The notes: generated from the sequence alone by a model not told the origin. A stretch of 64,000 nt of DNA from Streptomyces sp. 2131.1 (GCF_900105515.1 NZ_FNSY01000001.1:2170001-2234000); one strand, 5' to 3'; positions 35,778 through 44,779 are shown, numbered from the stretch's first letter. Program-made: numbers and translations.

Positions 35778-37045
35778 GGGGGGCCTCCAGCGGTTGCGTC
35801 GGCGAGCCGCTCCGCGATGTGGCGGATCAGGCGTTCGAGGTCGGCGCAGTAGACGGAGGGGTTGCGGAAGCCGTTGTCTGCGCGATAGCGGTGTGCGTAG
35901 TGGCCGCCACCGCAAACGGTCAGCAGCGGGCAGGCGCGGCAGGTGGCGGCGAGCGCGTCGGCCCCCGCCTGGCGGGCGGCCACGCCGGGGTGGCGCAGCG
36001 CGTCGTCGAAGGTGTGGTGGAAGACGTCGAGGCCGGTGGCGGCGGCGCCGTCGTACGCGGACTTGAGCGAGTCGACCTGTTCGATGGCCCCGTCCGTCTC
36101 GACGACCACCGCGTTGAGCGGGTCGAGGCCGAGGGACTCGGTTGCGGCGGGCAGTCCGAGGAGCAGCGCGACGCACTCCTCGAAGAGCCGGACGTGGGTC
36201 TCCCGCCGGGGTGCCCGCCACCAGCGGTCGAAGACGGTGCACAGCCAGTCGCCGTACGGGGTGGGGCGGCCCGGTCCGGCGGCTTTGGGCAGACCCGGCG
36301 GCGGGCTGGACCAGTTGCCGTGGGGCAGCAGGAGGTCCAGGGCCGGAGGGCGCAGGGCGAGCAGCGATTCGTACATCTCGACGGGGTCGGTGCGCGGGTC
36401 GACGACGGTGAGAATGCCCGCGTACGCCTCCGGGTGGTGGTCGGCCAGGAGGCGGGCGCCGCGCGAGGCGGCGGGCCAGGAGGGGCGGCCCGCGTGGTCG
36501 GTGCGCAGGGTGTTGTGGGCGGCGAGGCCGCCGTCGAGGCTGATGCCGACGCGGATGCCGTGCCGGGCGAGGGTGGTGACGGCGGGACCGGTGAGCAGGG
36601 TGGCGTTGGTCTGCACGGTGGTGCGGACGGCGCAGCCGGCCGGGACGCGCTCGCGCACCGCGTCGGCGAGGGCCGCCAGCCGGCCGGGGCCGGCGAGCAG
36701 GGGTTCGCCGCCGTGCAGGACCAGGGCGACGCTGCCGAGCCCGTGGCTGGCTGCGTGCTCCGCGATGCGGGCGGCGGTGCGGTCGAGGACGGCGGGCGAG
36801 GCTGCGGATGGGCGGTCGCGCCAGGTGCGGTCGGGGCCCTCGTACAGGTAGCAGTAACGGCAGGCCAGGTTGCAGCGGCCGTGCACCTTGACGATGAACT
36901 GGCCGAAGGGGACCGCGTCCACCGGGACGCCGTCCGGCAGGGACGGCACCGGCGCGGTGGAACGGTGCGTGCCGGAGTCCGGCCGCGGCGCTGCCTCCGC
37001 GGACCGCTCGGTTCGCCTTCCCCGCGGCGTCGACCCTCCAACCAC
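35774..37045 (-). CDS. fxsB: FxsB-type radical SAM/SPASM cyclophane synthase
   Basis: A 423-residue radical S-adenosylmethionine enzyme. The 4Fe-4S-binding CxxxCxxC is CNLACRYC (Cys58, 62, 65) preceded by FIVKVHGR. GGEPLL is the SAM-binding glycine motif, and the C-terminal SPASM cysteines are in CRACPLLTVCGGGHYAHRY and YCADL. Enzymes of the FxsB group install carbon-carbon cyclophane crosslinks across three residues of a precursor ending in F-x-S-x-x. The precursor gene lies 160 bases upstream. The start is set at GTG 37045; the first 45 residues are low-complexity, so it may be downstream. Confidence 0.9.
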   Translation of the reverse strand: MVGGSTPRGRRTERSAEAAPRPDSGTHRSTAPVPSLPDGVPVDAVPFGQFIVKVHGRCNLACRYCYLYEGPDRTWRDRPSAASPAVLDRTAARIAEHAASHGLGSVALVLHGGEPLLAGPGRLAALADAVRERVPAGCAVRTTVQTNATLLTGPAVTTLARHGIRVGISLDGGLAAHNTLRTDHAGRPSWPAASRGARLLADHHPEAYAGILTVVDPRTDPVEMYESLLALRPPALDLLLPHGNWSSPPPGLPKAAGPGRPTPYGDWLCTVFDRWWRAPRRETHVRLFEECVALLLGLPAATESLGLDPLNAVVVETDGAIEQVDSLKSAYDGAAATGLDVFHHTFDDALRHPGVAARQAGADALAATCRACPLLTVCGGGHYAHRYRADNGFRNPSVYCADLERLIRHIAERLADATAGGPP

Positions 37046-37204
37046 CCAAGCACCCCCGTGCTGTATGCCGGCCCGGAGTCGCCCCCGCCGGCCCGGGGTG
37101 AGTGTTCCCGGCGTGGAACGGAGCCAGGCGGTTCCCCGGCCACGATGTCCTGATCAGGCGCACCCCCGGCCTGAAGCATGCGGTGGGAGCCGCCGGGCGT
37201 CATG

Positions 37205-37393
37205 TCAGAAGGCGCTGGTGAAGCCCCAGTACATTTCGCGCGGCTGCTCCGCCCGCCCCCGCAGATCCGCCACCACCTCAGCCAGCACCGGGTGGTCCAT
37301 CGTCCGCAGGGTCGCCAGGTCCAGGCCCAGCAGGTCCGGCAGTTCGCCCGGGCCCGTCGCGCCCGCCCCGTCGTTCCGTGTCGACTCGCTCAT
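37205..37393 (-). CDS. fxsA: FxSxx-COOH RiPP precursor FxsA
   Basis: A 62-residue precursor peptide. The C-terminus is MYWGFTSAF, fitting the F-x-S-x-x-COOH signature, so the core is the last few residues and the rest is leader (LPDLLGLDLATLRTMDHPVL, then VVADLRGR). FxsB would crosslink Phe58 and Ser60 or neighbouring positions. The ATG at 37393 has a strong GGGGAGG ribosome site. The same frame is open to an ATG at 37549, which overlaps the stop codon of the upstream vWA gene (ATGA); use of that start would add 52 residues. No protease or exporter dedicated to it is seen except the trypsin-like protein upstream. Confidence 0.88.
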   Translation of the reverse strand: MSESTRNDGAGATGPGELPDLLGLDLATLRTMDHPVLAEVVADLRGRAEQPREMYWGFTSAF

Positions 37394-37433
37394 CACGCCT
37401 CCCCGTACCGCAGCACCGGGCCGTCCGGTGACC

Positions 37434-37537
37434 CGCTCGTCGTCGAGCGCGCCCCGCCGGTCCCGCCTCTCTGGCCTGCCCTGTTCGACTCCTGTCGGCC
37501 GTGCGCGCCGGGGCGCGGATCCGCTCGTCGTCGAGCG
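37434..37537. promoter_or_regulatory. Two copies of a 16-base palindrome upstream of fxsA
   Basis: CGCTCGTCGTCGAGCG occurs at 37434-37449 and again at 37522-37537, 88 bases apart, in the gap between the vWA gene and fxsA. Each is an inverted repeat with a four-base loop. They could be operators or RNA processing sites controlling precursor expression. Confidence 0.45.
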
Positions 37538-37545
37538 TGTCGCAC

Positions 37546-40500
37546 TCATCGCTCCAGCTCCGCCAGGCGTTCGGCGGTCGCTTCGCCCGCCGCGCCGCCG
37601 TCGTCCGGCAGTTTGCGCCACTCCTGACGGGCCGCCCGGTACGCGTCCCGCGCGGCCCGGGGGCGGCCCGCCCTCTCGTACGTCATACCCCGCCAGTGGT
37701 TGGCTGTAGCAGCCAACTCCACGGCTTCCCGGAGATGTTGCGGAGTCTCCAGCTCCGCTTGCGCGTCCCCGGCGGATTCGGCGGCCGAGCGGAAGGCCTC
37801 CGCCGCCTCGTCGCGGCGGGCCGGGCGGCCGAGGACGCCGGCGGCCTGGAGAAGGGCCCGGCCCAGCTCCAGCCAGCAGCGGGCGGCGGTGAGCGGGTCG
37901 GTGGCCTCCTCGGCGGCGAGCTTGAAGAGGTACTCGGCCTCCCGCAGGTCGACCCGGTCCGCCGTGGCGCGGTGGCGCAGCATCAGGGCCCGGCCCAGCA
38001 TCAGCAGGCGCTCCGACTGGTGGGCGCCGCCGGCCGGCGTCTCGGAGCGGCAGTCGCGCAGCACGCGGACCGCGGCGCCGATGTACTCGCGGCCGTCCGG
38101 GAGTTCGGCGCGGCGCAGCAGCGTCGCGCCCCATTCGGCGAGCAGGTCGGTGTGGGCCCGGGAGTCGCGGGGGATGCCCCGGGCGGCGCGGGCGAACCAC
38201 TCGGTGGCGGCGACGAGTTCGGCGGGGTCGCCGGTCTGCTCGTAGCGGGCGGCCCGGACCCGTCCGGCCCGGGTCTGGAGCTGGGCGCGCTGGCGCTGGT
38301 CGCGTACGGTCTCCAGCGCCTGGGCGGTGAGGGTGGCGGCCTCCTCCGGCTCGGCGCCCGAGACGAGCAGGGCGTCGACGAGGTCCAGGACGACGCGGAC
38401 CTCGCTGCCCATGGTCTGCCGGCCGCCCTGGGCGAACGCGGTGCGCAGGGAGCGGGCCGACTGGCGGGCGTACTCGCGGGACTGTTCGCCGTCCTGGGTG
38501 GCGCGGGCGAGCTTCAGCAGGGTGCGGCCGTGCTGGAGGGGCAGGACGGCCGGGCGGTTCTCCTGGTCGGGCCAGGCGTCGGTGAAGGCCTCCAGCATCC
38601 CGCAGGCGCTCTGCAGCAGCGCGGTGTCGCCGTCGAGCCGCCACTGCGCCTCCAGGGCGCGCACCCGTTCCAGGGTGAGCCGCAGCGCCTCGCCGGGTTC
38701 CAGGCCGGGGCTAGCGCAGGCGGCGGTGTACTCGCGGTCGGCGCGCCGCAGCAGCTCCAGCGCGCCGCGCCGGTCGCCGCGCCTGCGCCGCTCGTCGGCC
38801 GCCGCGTGCAGGACCTTGGCGAGCACCGCGCGTTCGCGTACGGCGCCGGGCCGGGCGGCGGCCCGTTCGGCGGCGCGTTCGGCCTCGTCGAGCAGGTCGG
38901 CACCGCCCTGCACCTCCCACAGCCGCAGCACGCAGCGCGCGTACTCCGCCCAGAGTTCGGCGTCCTCGGCGGCGTCCCCGCCGTGGTCGGCGGCGCCCCT
39001 GAGGAGCTGCACGGCGTCGATCAGGCGCTGCACCATCTTGTCGGCCTCGAAGTGCCGTACGAGTTCACGGGCGCGGCGCACGGCAAGGCCGCCGGCCCGG
39101 GAGTCGGGGGCGGTTCTGGGTTCGGGGGTCACGAATCTGGGGGGTACGGGCATGAATCGCTCCAGTACGCGTGCTGCGACTTCGGCAAAGGCGTGGGGGA
39201 CGCGCGGACCACCACGTCTCTCGTTCCCCCCGTTCCCCTCGTTCTCCTCACTGTCGTCGGCGTCCTCCGCGTCCACGTCGCTGCCCGGACCAGAAATCGG
39301 CCAGGGGGTGCCCCGTGCGGCGCCGCCGGTGGTGCCGTCGCCGAGCTGGGCGTAGGCGAGGGCCGGGAAGTTGGGCCCGCCCTTGCCGAACCGCTGCTCT
39401 ATGTATTGCGAACAGTGCTTGAGTACGAGCAGAGCCTCGTCACGGCCCAGCGGCCCGAGCAGGGCCTCCTGGACGTCGGGCTCGAACGCGTACCACTGTC
39501 CGCGTCCGGTGCCGCCCTCCTGCCGCCTGAGGAGGCCGCTCAGCAGGACTTCGGCGAGTTCGGAAGGTCCCGACTGGGGCAGCATCGTGCGCTGTACGAG
39601 TTGCATGACGGGCAGGTAGAGGGGTGCCGCCGCCAGGTAGACGGCGAGCTGTCCGGCGGCCGGGGAGGCCGTCGAGCGGAACCGGCTGACCAGTTGCAGC
39701 GAGGACAGGGTGCCGCCCCCGCGGCGGGCGGCCGCCGCCGGCTGATCGGCCCTGACCCAGCCGACCGCGCCCGGGACGGACGCCGCGCCGGTGCCGGAGA
39801 GCAGCCTCGCCCAGGCGGCGAGGGCGTCCGCGACCGGCGGCAGGACGGGCACGGCGAGGGCTCCGGGATGGGCGGGGCCCGTTCCGGCGTCGCCGGTGAC
39901 CTTCAGCAGGGTGGCCCCGGCGGGCCCCTCGCCCCGGGTCAGCGAGCCGAAGGTGACCGGCAGCCGGGTCCGGTTCCACATGCGCTGCGGCAGCGGCTGG
40001 AGCACGGCGACCGGGGCGAGCCGGGCGAGCTGGTGCAGCAGCCGGTGGGCGTGTCCGCTGCGCCAGAGCGGGCCGGCGCAGTCGCTGACGACGACGGTGA
40101 CCCGGCGCCCGGTGGGGTCGCTGAGCCGGTCCGCCGAGTGCAGCGGGGCGGCGGCGGGGTCCGGGCTGCGGCTGACGGTGCAGCCGCCGTCGGGTCCGGG
40201 GTGCAGGTAGCGCATCTGCACGTCCCGGAAGGCGCCGAGCTGGGCGAATATCTGCTGGAGCTCCTCGAACATCCGGTCCCAGACCAGCATCGAGGAGGAG
40301 GCGTCCATCACGCACTGCACGACGGCGTCGCCCCGCCTCACGCCCCGGAACACCGGCATGATCACGCCGCCCGCGCGGGCGCTGCGTTCGGCGGTCGCGG
40401 TCTCGTCCAGGACGCGGCGCAGCGGGGCGGAGACCGGGCGGTAGCGCTGCAACGGGCGCAGGGCGCGGCTCAGTTCGAGGGGTGCGGGCAGGACGGGGGC

Positions 40501-41013
40501 GGCCGGGACGCCGAGGGGCAGCACGGCGGCGCCGGAGTCGGTGCCCGGCCGGGCGGTGTCGGGGTCCCGGGCGGATGTCCCGTCGCCGGTGCGGGTGCGG
40601 CCGGGGACCGGGTGCAGGGAGATCCGCTCGCCGTCGCCTGTCCGGCCGGCCTCCTCGCGCCGGGTGTCCGGGTCCGGCGTGCGCACGTCCCCGGGCGCCC
40701 GCGTCTCCGTACGGGCGGACTCGGCGCGCTCGTCGGAGGTCCGGGTGCCGGCGCGGCCCTCGGGGTCCGTGTCCGTGCCCTCGTCGGAGGCGTCGGCGGC
40801 GCGGGTCCAGCGGGCCAGCCAGAGCGCGTCGCAGAGCTGCTCGACGTCGGGGTCGAGCCCGGCGCCGCGCAGCCGCGCGACGAGCTCGGGCAGTAACCCG
40901 GTGCCGTACGACTCCGAGGCGCCGGGCGTCCCGTCGGGCCCAGGGGTCACGGAGGCACCGGGCGCACCACCGGGCCCGTCGCCCCCGCCGCTGCCGTCCG
41001 CCGCACCGGACAT
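37546..41013 (-). CDS. vWA-domain/TPR protein (SAV_2336-like)
   Basis: An 1155-residue protein of the SAV_2336 N-terminal-domain group. After a disordered Gly/Asp/Thr-rich start and the helical segment LLPELVARLRGAGLDPDVEQL, a von Willebrand A fold has its MIDAS in VVQCVMDASSSMLVWD (Asp237). From about 600 the protein is helical, TPR-like repeats (VLAKVLHAAADERRRRGDRR and others). vWA proteins typically pair with MoxR AAA+ ATPases, and a moxR-like gene lies seven bases upstream. GAGGTGAGG precedes the ATG. In conflict systems such proteins act as adaptors between ATPase and effector; what this one binds is unknown. Confidence 0.82.
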   Translation of the reverse strand: MSGAADGSGGGDGPGGAPGASVTPGPDGTPGASESYGTGLLPELVARLRGAGLDPDVEQLCDALWLARWTRAADASDEGTDTDPEGRAGTRTSDERAESARTETRAPGDVRTPDPDTRREEAGRTGDGERISLHPVPGRTRTGDGTSARDPDTARPGTDSGAAVLPLGVPAAPVLPAPLELSRALRPLQRYRPVSAPLRRVLDETATAERSARAGGVIMPVFRGVRRGDAVVQCVMDASSSMLVWDRMFEELQQIFAQLGAFRDVQMRYLHPGPDGGCTVSRSPDPAAAPLHSADRLSDPTGRRVTVVVSDCAGPLWRSGHAHRLLHQLARLAPVAVLQPLPQRMWNRTRLPVTFGSLTRGEGPAGATLLKVTGDAGTGPAHPGALAVPVLPPVADALAAWARLLSGTGAASVPGAVGWVRADQPAAAARRGGGTLSSLQLVSRFRSTASPAAGQLAVYLAAAPLYLPVMQLVQRTMLPQSGPSELAEVLLSGLLRRQEGGTGRGQWYAFEPDVQEALLGPLGRDEALLVLKHCSQYIEQRFGKGGPNFPALAYAQLGDGTTGGAARGTPWPISGPGSDVDAEDADDSEENEGNGGNERRGGPRVPHAFAEVAARVLERFMPVPPRFVTPEPRTAPDSRAGGLAVRRARELVRHFEADKMVQRLIDAVQLLRGAADHGGDAAEDAELWAEYARCVLRLWEVQGGADLLDEAERAAERAAARPGAVRERAVLAKVLHAAADERRRRGDRRGALELLRRADREYTAACASPGLEPGEALRLTLERVRALEAQWRLDGDTALLQSACGMLEAFTDAWPDQENRPAVLPLQHGRTLLKLARATQDGEQSREYARQSARSLRTAFAQGGRQTMGSEVRVVLDLVDALLVSGAEPEEAATLTAQALETVRDQRQRAQLQTRAGRVRAARYEQTGDPAELVAATEWFARAARGIPRDSRAHTDLLAEWGATLLRRAELPDGREYIGAAVRVLRDCRSETPAGGAHQSERLLMLGRALMLRHRATADRVDLREAEYLFKLAAEEATDPLTAARCWLELGRALLQAAGVLGRPARRDEAAEAFRSAAESAGDAQAELETPQHLREAVELAATANHWRGMTYERAGRPRAARDAYRAARQEWRKLPDDGGAAGEATAERLAELER

Positions 41014-41020
41014 CAGATCC

Positions 41021-42037
41021 TCACCTCGGCCGGTCGAGTCGCTGGATGAGCAGGTCGGCCAGCCGGTCGCGGCCGGCCGGTGACGCGGCGTGCGTCAGGT
41101 AGATCGCGTTCAGCAGCTGGTCCGTGGCGAGGAGTTCGGTGCGGGAGCGTTCCAGGAAGTGGGCGATGAGGTCGTCGCTGGCGCGGGCGGCCTCTTCGCC
41201 CAGGTGGGCCTTGACGAAGGAGGCGAGCCGCTTGTGGTCGGGGCGGCCCAGCTCCAGGTGGATGCAGCGGCGCATCAGCGGGGCCGGGAAGTCCCGTTCG
41301 CCGTTGCTCGTGAGCACGACGAAGGGGAAGGCGCGGCACTGCACCCGGCCGCCCTTGATGCGGACCTTGTTGCCGTCGTGGTCGAGGACGTCCGCCTCGC
41401 CGTCGGGCAGGCGGTCGGCGATCCGCTCCAGCTCGGGGATGGCGAACTCGCCCTCCTCCAACACGTTGAGCAGGTCGTTCGGAAGGTCGATGTCGCTCTT
41501 GTCCAGCTCGTCGATGAGCAGGACGCGCGGCCGGTCCGAGGGCAGCAGCGCGGTGCCGAGCGGCCCGAGCCGGATGTAACTGCCCACGCTCTGGGCGGCG
41601 TCGGCCCCGGGTGCGCCGCCGGCCGCCGCGTGCGAGGCGATCTGGACGTCCTGGAGCCGGGCGATGGCGTCGTAGTGGTAGAGGCCGTCGAGCAGCGTGG
41701 TGCGGCTGACCACGGGCCAGCGCAGCACCTTGCCGAGCTCCAGCTCCCGGGCCACGGAGTGGGCCAGGGTGCTCTTGCCTGCGCCCGGGTCGCCGGTGAC
41801 GAGCAGCGGGCGCCTCAGGTACAGCGCAGCGTTGATCATCTCCAGTTCCTCGGCGCCGGGCCGGTGCTCCTCGGCCACGCGGCCGGGGATGCCGAGCCTG
41901 CGGTCGCCGCCGTCCGGCGCGCCGGGCCCGCGGTCTCCGCCGAAGTCGCGCCAGGGCGGCGGGGGCGGCAGCTGCGGCACCTCGTCGTGCGGTTCGCCGA
42001 TGCCCCGGTAGATGAGCCACTCGCTCGGTTCACTCAT
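41021..42037 (-). CDS. MoxR-type AAA+ ATPase
   Basis: A 338-residue MoxR-family ATPase, a chaperone-like class that remodels vWA-containing partners. Walker A is TGDPGAGKSTLAHSVAREL, Walker B VLLIDELDKSDIDLPNDLL, sensor 1 LTSNGERDFPAPL and the arginine-finger region RRCIHLELGRP. The N-terminus has a Pro-rich segment (PQLPPPPPWRDFGGD). The vWA gene follows after seven bases, supporting a physical complex. ATG 42037 has a GAGGAA ribosome site, and 130 bases upstream may hold a separate promoter. Confidence 0.9.
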   Translation of the reverse strand: MSEPSEWLIYRGIGEPHDEVPQLPPPPPWRDFGGDRGPGAPDGGDRRLGIPGRVAEEHRPGAEELEMINAALYLRRPLLVTGDPGAGKSTLAHSVARELELGKVLRWPVVSRTTLLDGLYHYDAIARLQDVQIASHAAAGGAPGADAAQSVGSYIRLGPLGTALLPSDRPRVLLIDELDKSDIDLPNDLLNVLEEGEFAIPELERIADRLPDGEADVLDHDGNKVRIKGGRVQCRAFPFVVLTSNGERDFPAPLMRRCIHLELGRPDHKRLASFVKAHLGEEAARASDDLIAHFLERSRTELLATDQLLNAIYLTHAASPAGRDRLADLLIQRLDRPR

Positions 42038-42167
42038 AGCGTGTTCCTCGTTGTCACTCGTCCGCCACCGGCGGTCCCCGCCGAACGTGCCTTACCGTAG
42101 CGATCCAGCCCAACACCCGTAAGGGGAAGGCGAGTTAGCGTGCGTATGAGATGCGGTTCGCGGTGGC

Positions 42168-44234
42168 TCACGGCGCCTCCAGGAAGTCGGAGCCCGGCAG
42201 CGGACGGTGCGGATCGTCGTAGTAGAGGGCGGTGCCGGCGGACCAGTACATCTCCGTGCGCCCCGCGCTCACCCCTCGTCTCAGTTCGTGGATCCTCCAC
42301 GGCAGCCGGTCGTGGGTGCGGGTGTCCGACACCGCCTCGGCCACGCGCCGGTGGAACTCCTTGCAGACCGTGTCAGCCTCCGTCGCCCGCCGCTGGAGCA
42401 GGGCCACGCCGAAGCCGCTGTCGAGCAGCCGCACCACCCCGGCCGTCACGTCGGGGTCCGGCCGGCTTCCGTAGCGGCACAGGACGGGCACGGTTCCGTG
42501 GGCCAGGGTGCTCAGCCGCGCCGACTCCGGTACTCGTACCCGTAATTCGTCCTCGCAGTCGACGACTTCGGCCGTGATGCCGGTGGTGAGCCCGGCGTCC
42601 CAGCGGGCCGGCCGCTGCCCGTCCGCGCCCTGGTTCGGGCTGCGCAGGACCACCGGGCGTACGGCTCCGATCCGCTGCCCGGACTGCGGCAGCACCCAGT
42701 CGTCGACGGGGAGACCGAACAACGGGGGCGCGACGACGACCTGGAGCATGGCCGGGCTGCCGGGCTCGTCGCAGCGGCGGAACGCCTCGGTGAGCGCGGC
42801 GGCCAGCCGGTCCGGGACGGTGCCGAGCGGGGCGCCGCCGCCGTCCTCGTCGACCGGCTCCGCCTCACCGGCCCGGCGGTCCACGGCGACCCGCCAGTCG
42901 TACTGGTCGGGGGCCCAGTACTGGACGTCCACATGGAGCACGACGCAGTCGCGGTCGCCGTACAGGACGGGTTCGCTCGCCGGGGCGCGGGCGGCCCGCT
43001 GGCGGTTCTGCTCCAGGCGCAGCCGGATCTCGGCCCACTCCACGCCGAGCCGGCTGCGCAGGTCCCTGGGCAGATGGGCGTCCGCGATGCCCCTGACCCA
43101 GCCCCACAGCGCCTTGGCGTTCCGCACGGAGAGCTGGCCCCAGGGCCGGTCGGCCGCGAGGACGCCCATGCAGTAGCGCACGATCAGTTCGAACTGCGCC
43201 TCGCGGTCGCGGGCCCGGGCGTCGTACAGGGTGCCGAGTCCGTCGCGCCAGGCGCGCGGTGCGGGGCGGTGGTCGCGGGCGTACACCCCGGGCAGCCGGT
43301 CCAGCAGCGTCAGCAGGGAACGGGTGCTCGCCGGGGGCGGTAACTCGGCGAGCCGGCCGAGCAGTTCGGCGCGGAGCCTGGGGCCGAGGATGCCGCCGGG
43401 CGGGGCGGGCAGCTCGCTCTGCGCGTCGGTCCAGGTCCGCTCGGTGCCGGCGGAGCTGGTGTGCTGGTCGGCGTGGTAGCGGTCGTGGGCGTGGAAGACG
43501 GCCTGGTAGGGATCGTCGGTCTCGGTCTCGACGGGGCCGGCCGGCACCTCCAGGGTGCGCAGCCGCTCGATGCCGACGGCGGTCCCGCCCTGGTGGCCGT
43601 CGAGCCGCGACTTGATGACGCCGACGACCTCGCCGCGGACCAGGTCGACCAGCGGGCCGCCGGACATGCCGAGCTCCACCCAGTCCCCGTCGAGCCGCAC
43701 CACCTGCTCGGCGTCGCCCGACGCCCCGTAGGAGCCCTTGACGGCGCAGACCCCGCTGCGGTTCTGGAGTCCGCCGCCCTGGCCCGGCGCCCAGCCCACG
43801 CAGCGCACCTCGCGGCTGCGGAGCATCGCCTCGGACCGCTCGGTGACGTACACGCAGGGGTGCTCGACGGGCCGCTGGAGCTGGATGAGCGCGAGGTCGG
43901 GGGCCGGCCAGCCGCCGGGTCCGGGCGGCCGGGTGCCGGGCAGGGCGGCGACGACCTTGCCGGGCACCTCGGTCAGCTCGGTGCTGTAGCGGTCCGCCTT
44001 GAACCACACGCCCACCACGCCGTCCTCCCCCCGCATCGCCACGTGCGCGCACGTGAGGACCCAGCTGGGTGCGACGAAGAAGCCGCTGCCCAGGAAGTCC
44101 CCTCCCGGCCCGTCCTGGGCATACCCGGGCGGTGGGCGATGGATGCGTACGGTCGCGTCCTGCACGAGGTCCATGAGGGCAGCCTGGGCGGGTTCGAGCA
44201 CCCCCTCTGCGCCCCCTCTGTCCTCGGAGGTCAT
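42168..44234 (-). CDS. Trypsin-like protease with VMAP-type C-terminal region
   Basis: A 688-residue protein. The N-terminal 220 residues are a trypsin/HtrA-like protease with a complete triad: His64 in LTCAHVA, Asp113 in PDLALIQL and Ser191 in LGMSGGPLVDL. No signal peptide is present, so it acts inside the cell. A linker region (LLTLLDRLPGVYARDHRPAP) leads to a C-terminal domain with conserved acid clusters (DCVVLHVDVQYWAPDQYDW) like the vWA-MoxR-associated protein family (VMAP-C). It starts in ATGA overlap with the upstream gene, so the two proteins are translated together. Probable role: an activated protease effector. Confidence 0.8.
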   Translation of the reverse strand: MTSEDRGGAEGVLEPAQAALMDLVQDATVRIHRPPPGYAQDGPGGDFLGSGFFVAPSWVLTCAHVAMRGEDGVVGVWFKADRYSTELTEVPGKVVAALPGTRPPGPGGWPAPDLALIQLQRPVEHPCVYVTERSEAMLRSREVRCVGWAPGQGGGLQNRSGVCAVKGSYGASGDAEQVVRLDGDWVELGMSGGPLVDLVRGEVVGVIKSRLDGHQGGTAVGIERLRTLEVPAGPVETETDDPYQAVFHAHDRYHADQHTSSAGTERTWTDAQSELPAPPGGILGPRLRAELLGRLAELPPPASTRSLLTLLDRLPGVYARDHRPAPRAWRDGLGTLYDARARDREAQFELIVRYCMGVLAADRPWGQLSVRNAKALWGWVRGIADAHLPRDLRSRLGVEWAEIRLRLEQNRQRAARAPASEPVLYGDRDCVVLHVDVQYWAPDQYDWRVAVDRRAGEAEPVDEDGGGAPLGTVPDRLAAALTEAFRRCDEPGSPAMLQVVVAPPLFGLPVDDWVLPQSGQRIGAVRPVVLRSPNQGADGQRPARWDAGLTTGITAEVVDCEDELRVRVPESARLSTLAHGTVPVLCRYGSRPDPDVTAGVVRLLDSGFGVALLQRRATEADTVCKEFHRRVAEAVSDTRTHDRLPWRIHELRRGVSAGRTEMYWSAGTALYYDDPHRPLPGSDFLEAP

Positions 44235-44779
44235 GCCCCGCCGCCGGCGGTGTCGCCCGCTCCGCCCGGGTGTGCCGGTGCGCCGGGGGGTGCCCCGGCG
44301 GGCGGGAAGCCGGGAGGTGCGCCCGCGCCCGGTGGCGGGGCGGGCGGTGGTGCGGGGGGCGCGAACGGGGCGGGCGTCTGCGCCGGTACGGGGGCGGGCG
44401 GCGGCGCGTCGATCGGCGGCCCGCCGCCGTTCCAGGTCAGCGTCACCGTGATGGCGCCCTTGGCCTCCCCGTCCGCGAGCAGCCCGACGATCTTGCCGGA
44501 CTTGGCGGTCAGCTCGATGCCGAACTCCACGCTCACCTCGTCCGGCCGCACCGCGCGCAGCGGCACGGCCAGGGAGCGCGCCACCCCGGTCACCACGGAG
44601 TGCAGGCTCTCGACCCGGGCCTGGACCTGGTCCGCGATGTCCCCGAAGCCGGTGTCCGTGTAGCTCGGACCGCCGCCGGGCGCGGGACCGGCCAGCTCCT
44701 CGGCCCCGGAGATCCGGGCCCAGACCGGCGTGCCGTCCGGCAGCTCAATGCGCGTAATACGGGACCCACTGTCGCTCAT
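44231..44779 (-). CDS. Trypsin-co-occurring domain 1 protein (CU044_2847-like)
   Basis: A 182-residue protein. The N-terminal 110 residues match the Trypco1/CU044_2847 family: ITRIELPDGTPVWARISG, then FGDIADQVQARVESLHSVV and VSVEFGIELTAKSGKIVGLL. The rest is a Pro/Gly/Ala-rich tail (PAPVPAQTPAPFAPPAP). Trypco1 proteins are small partners found beside trypsin-like proteases in bacterial conflict systems, and here the protease gene overlaps its stop codon. It may inhibit or guide the protease. The ATG at 44779 follows a G-run ribosome site. It is the first gene of the cluster as transcribed. Confidence 0.8.
   Translation of the reverse strand: MSDSGSRITRIELPDGTPVWARISGAEELAGPAPGGGPSYTDTGFGDIADQVQARVESLHSVVTGVARSLAVPLRAVRPDEVSVEFGIELTAKSGKIVGLLADGEAKGAITVTLTWNGGGPPIDAPPPAPVPAQTPAPFAPPAPPPAPPPGAGAPPGFPPAGAPPGAPAHPGGAGDTAGGGA

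Noticed and set aside
37501..40896. An 1131-codon open frame opposite the vWA gene
   Set aside because: No domain; the minus strand has the MIDAS motif and TPR-like repeats.
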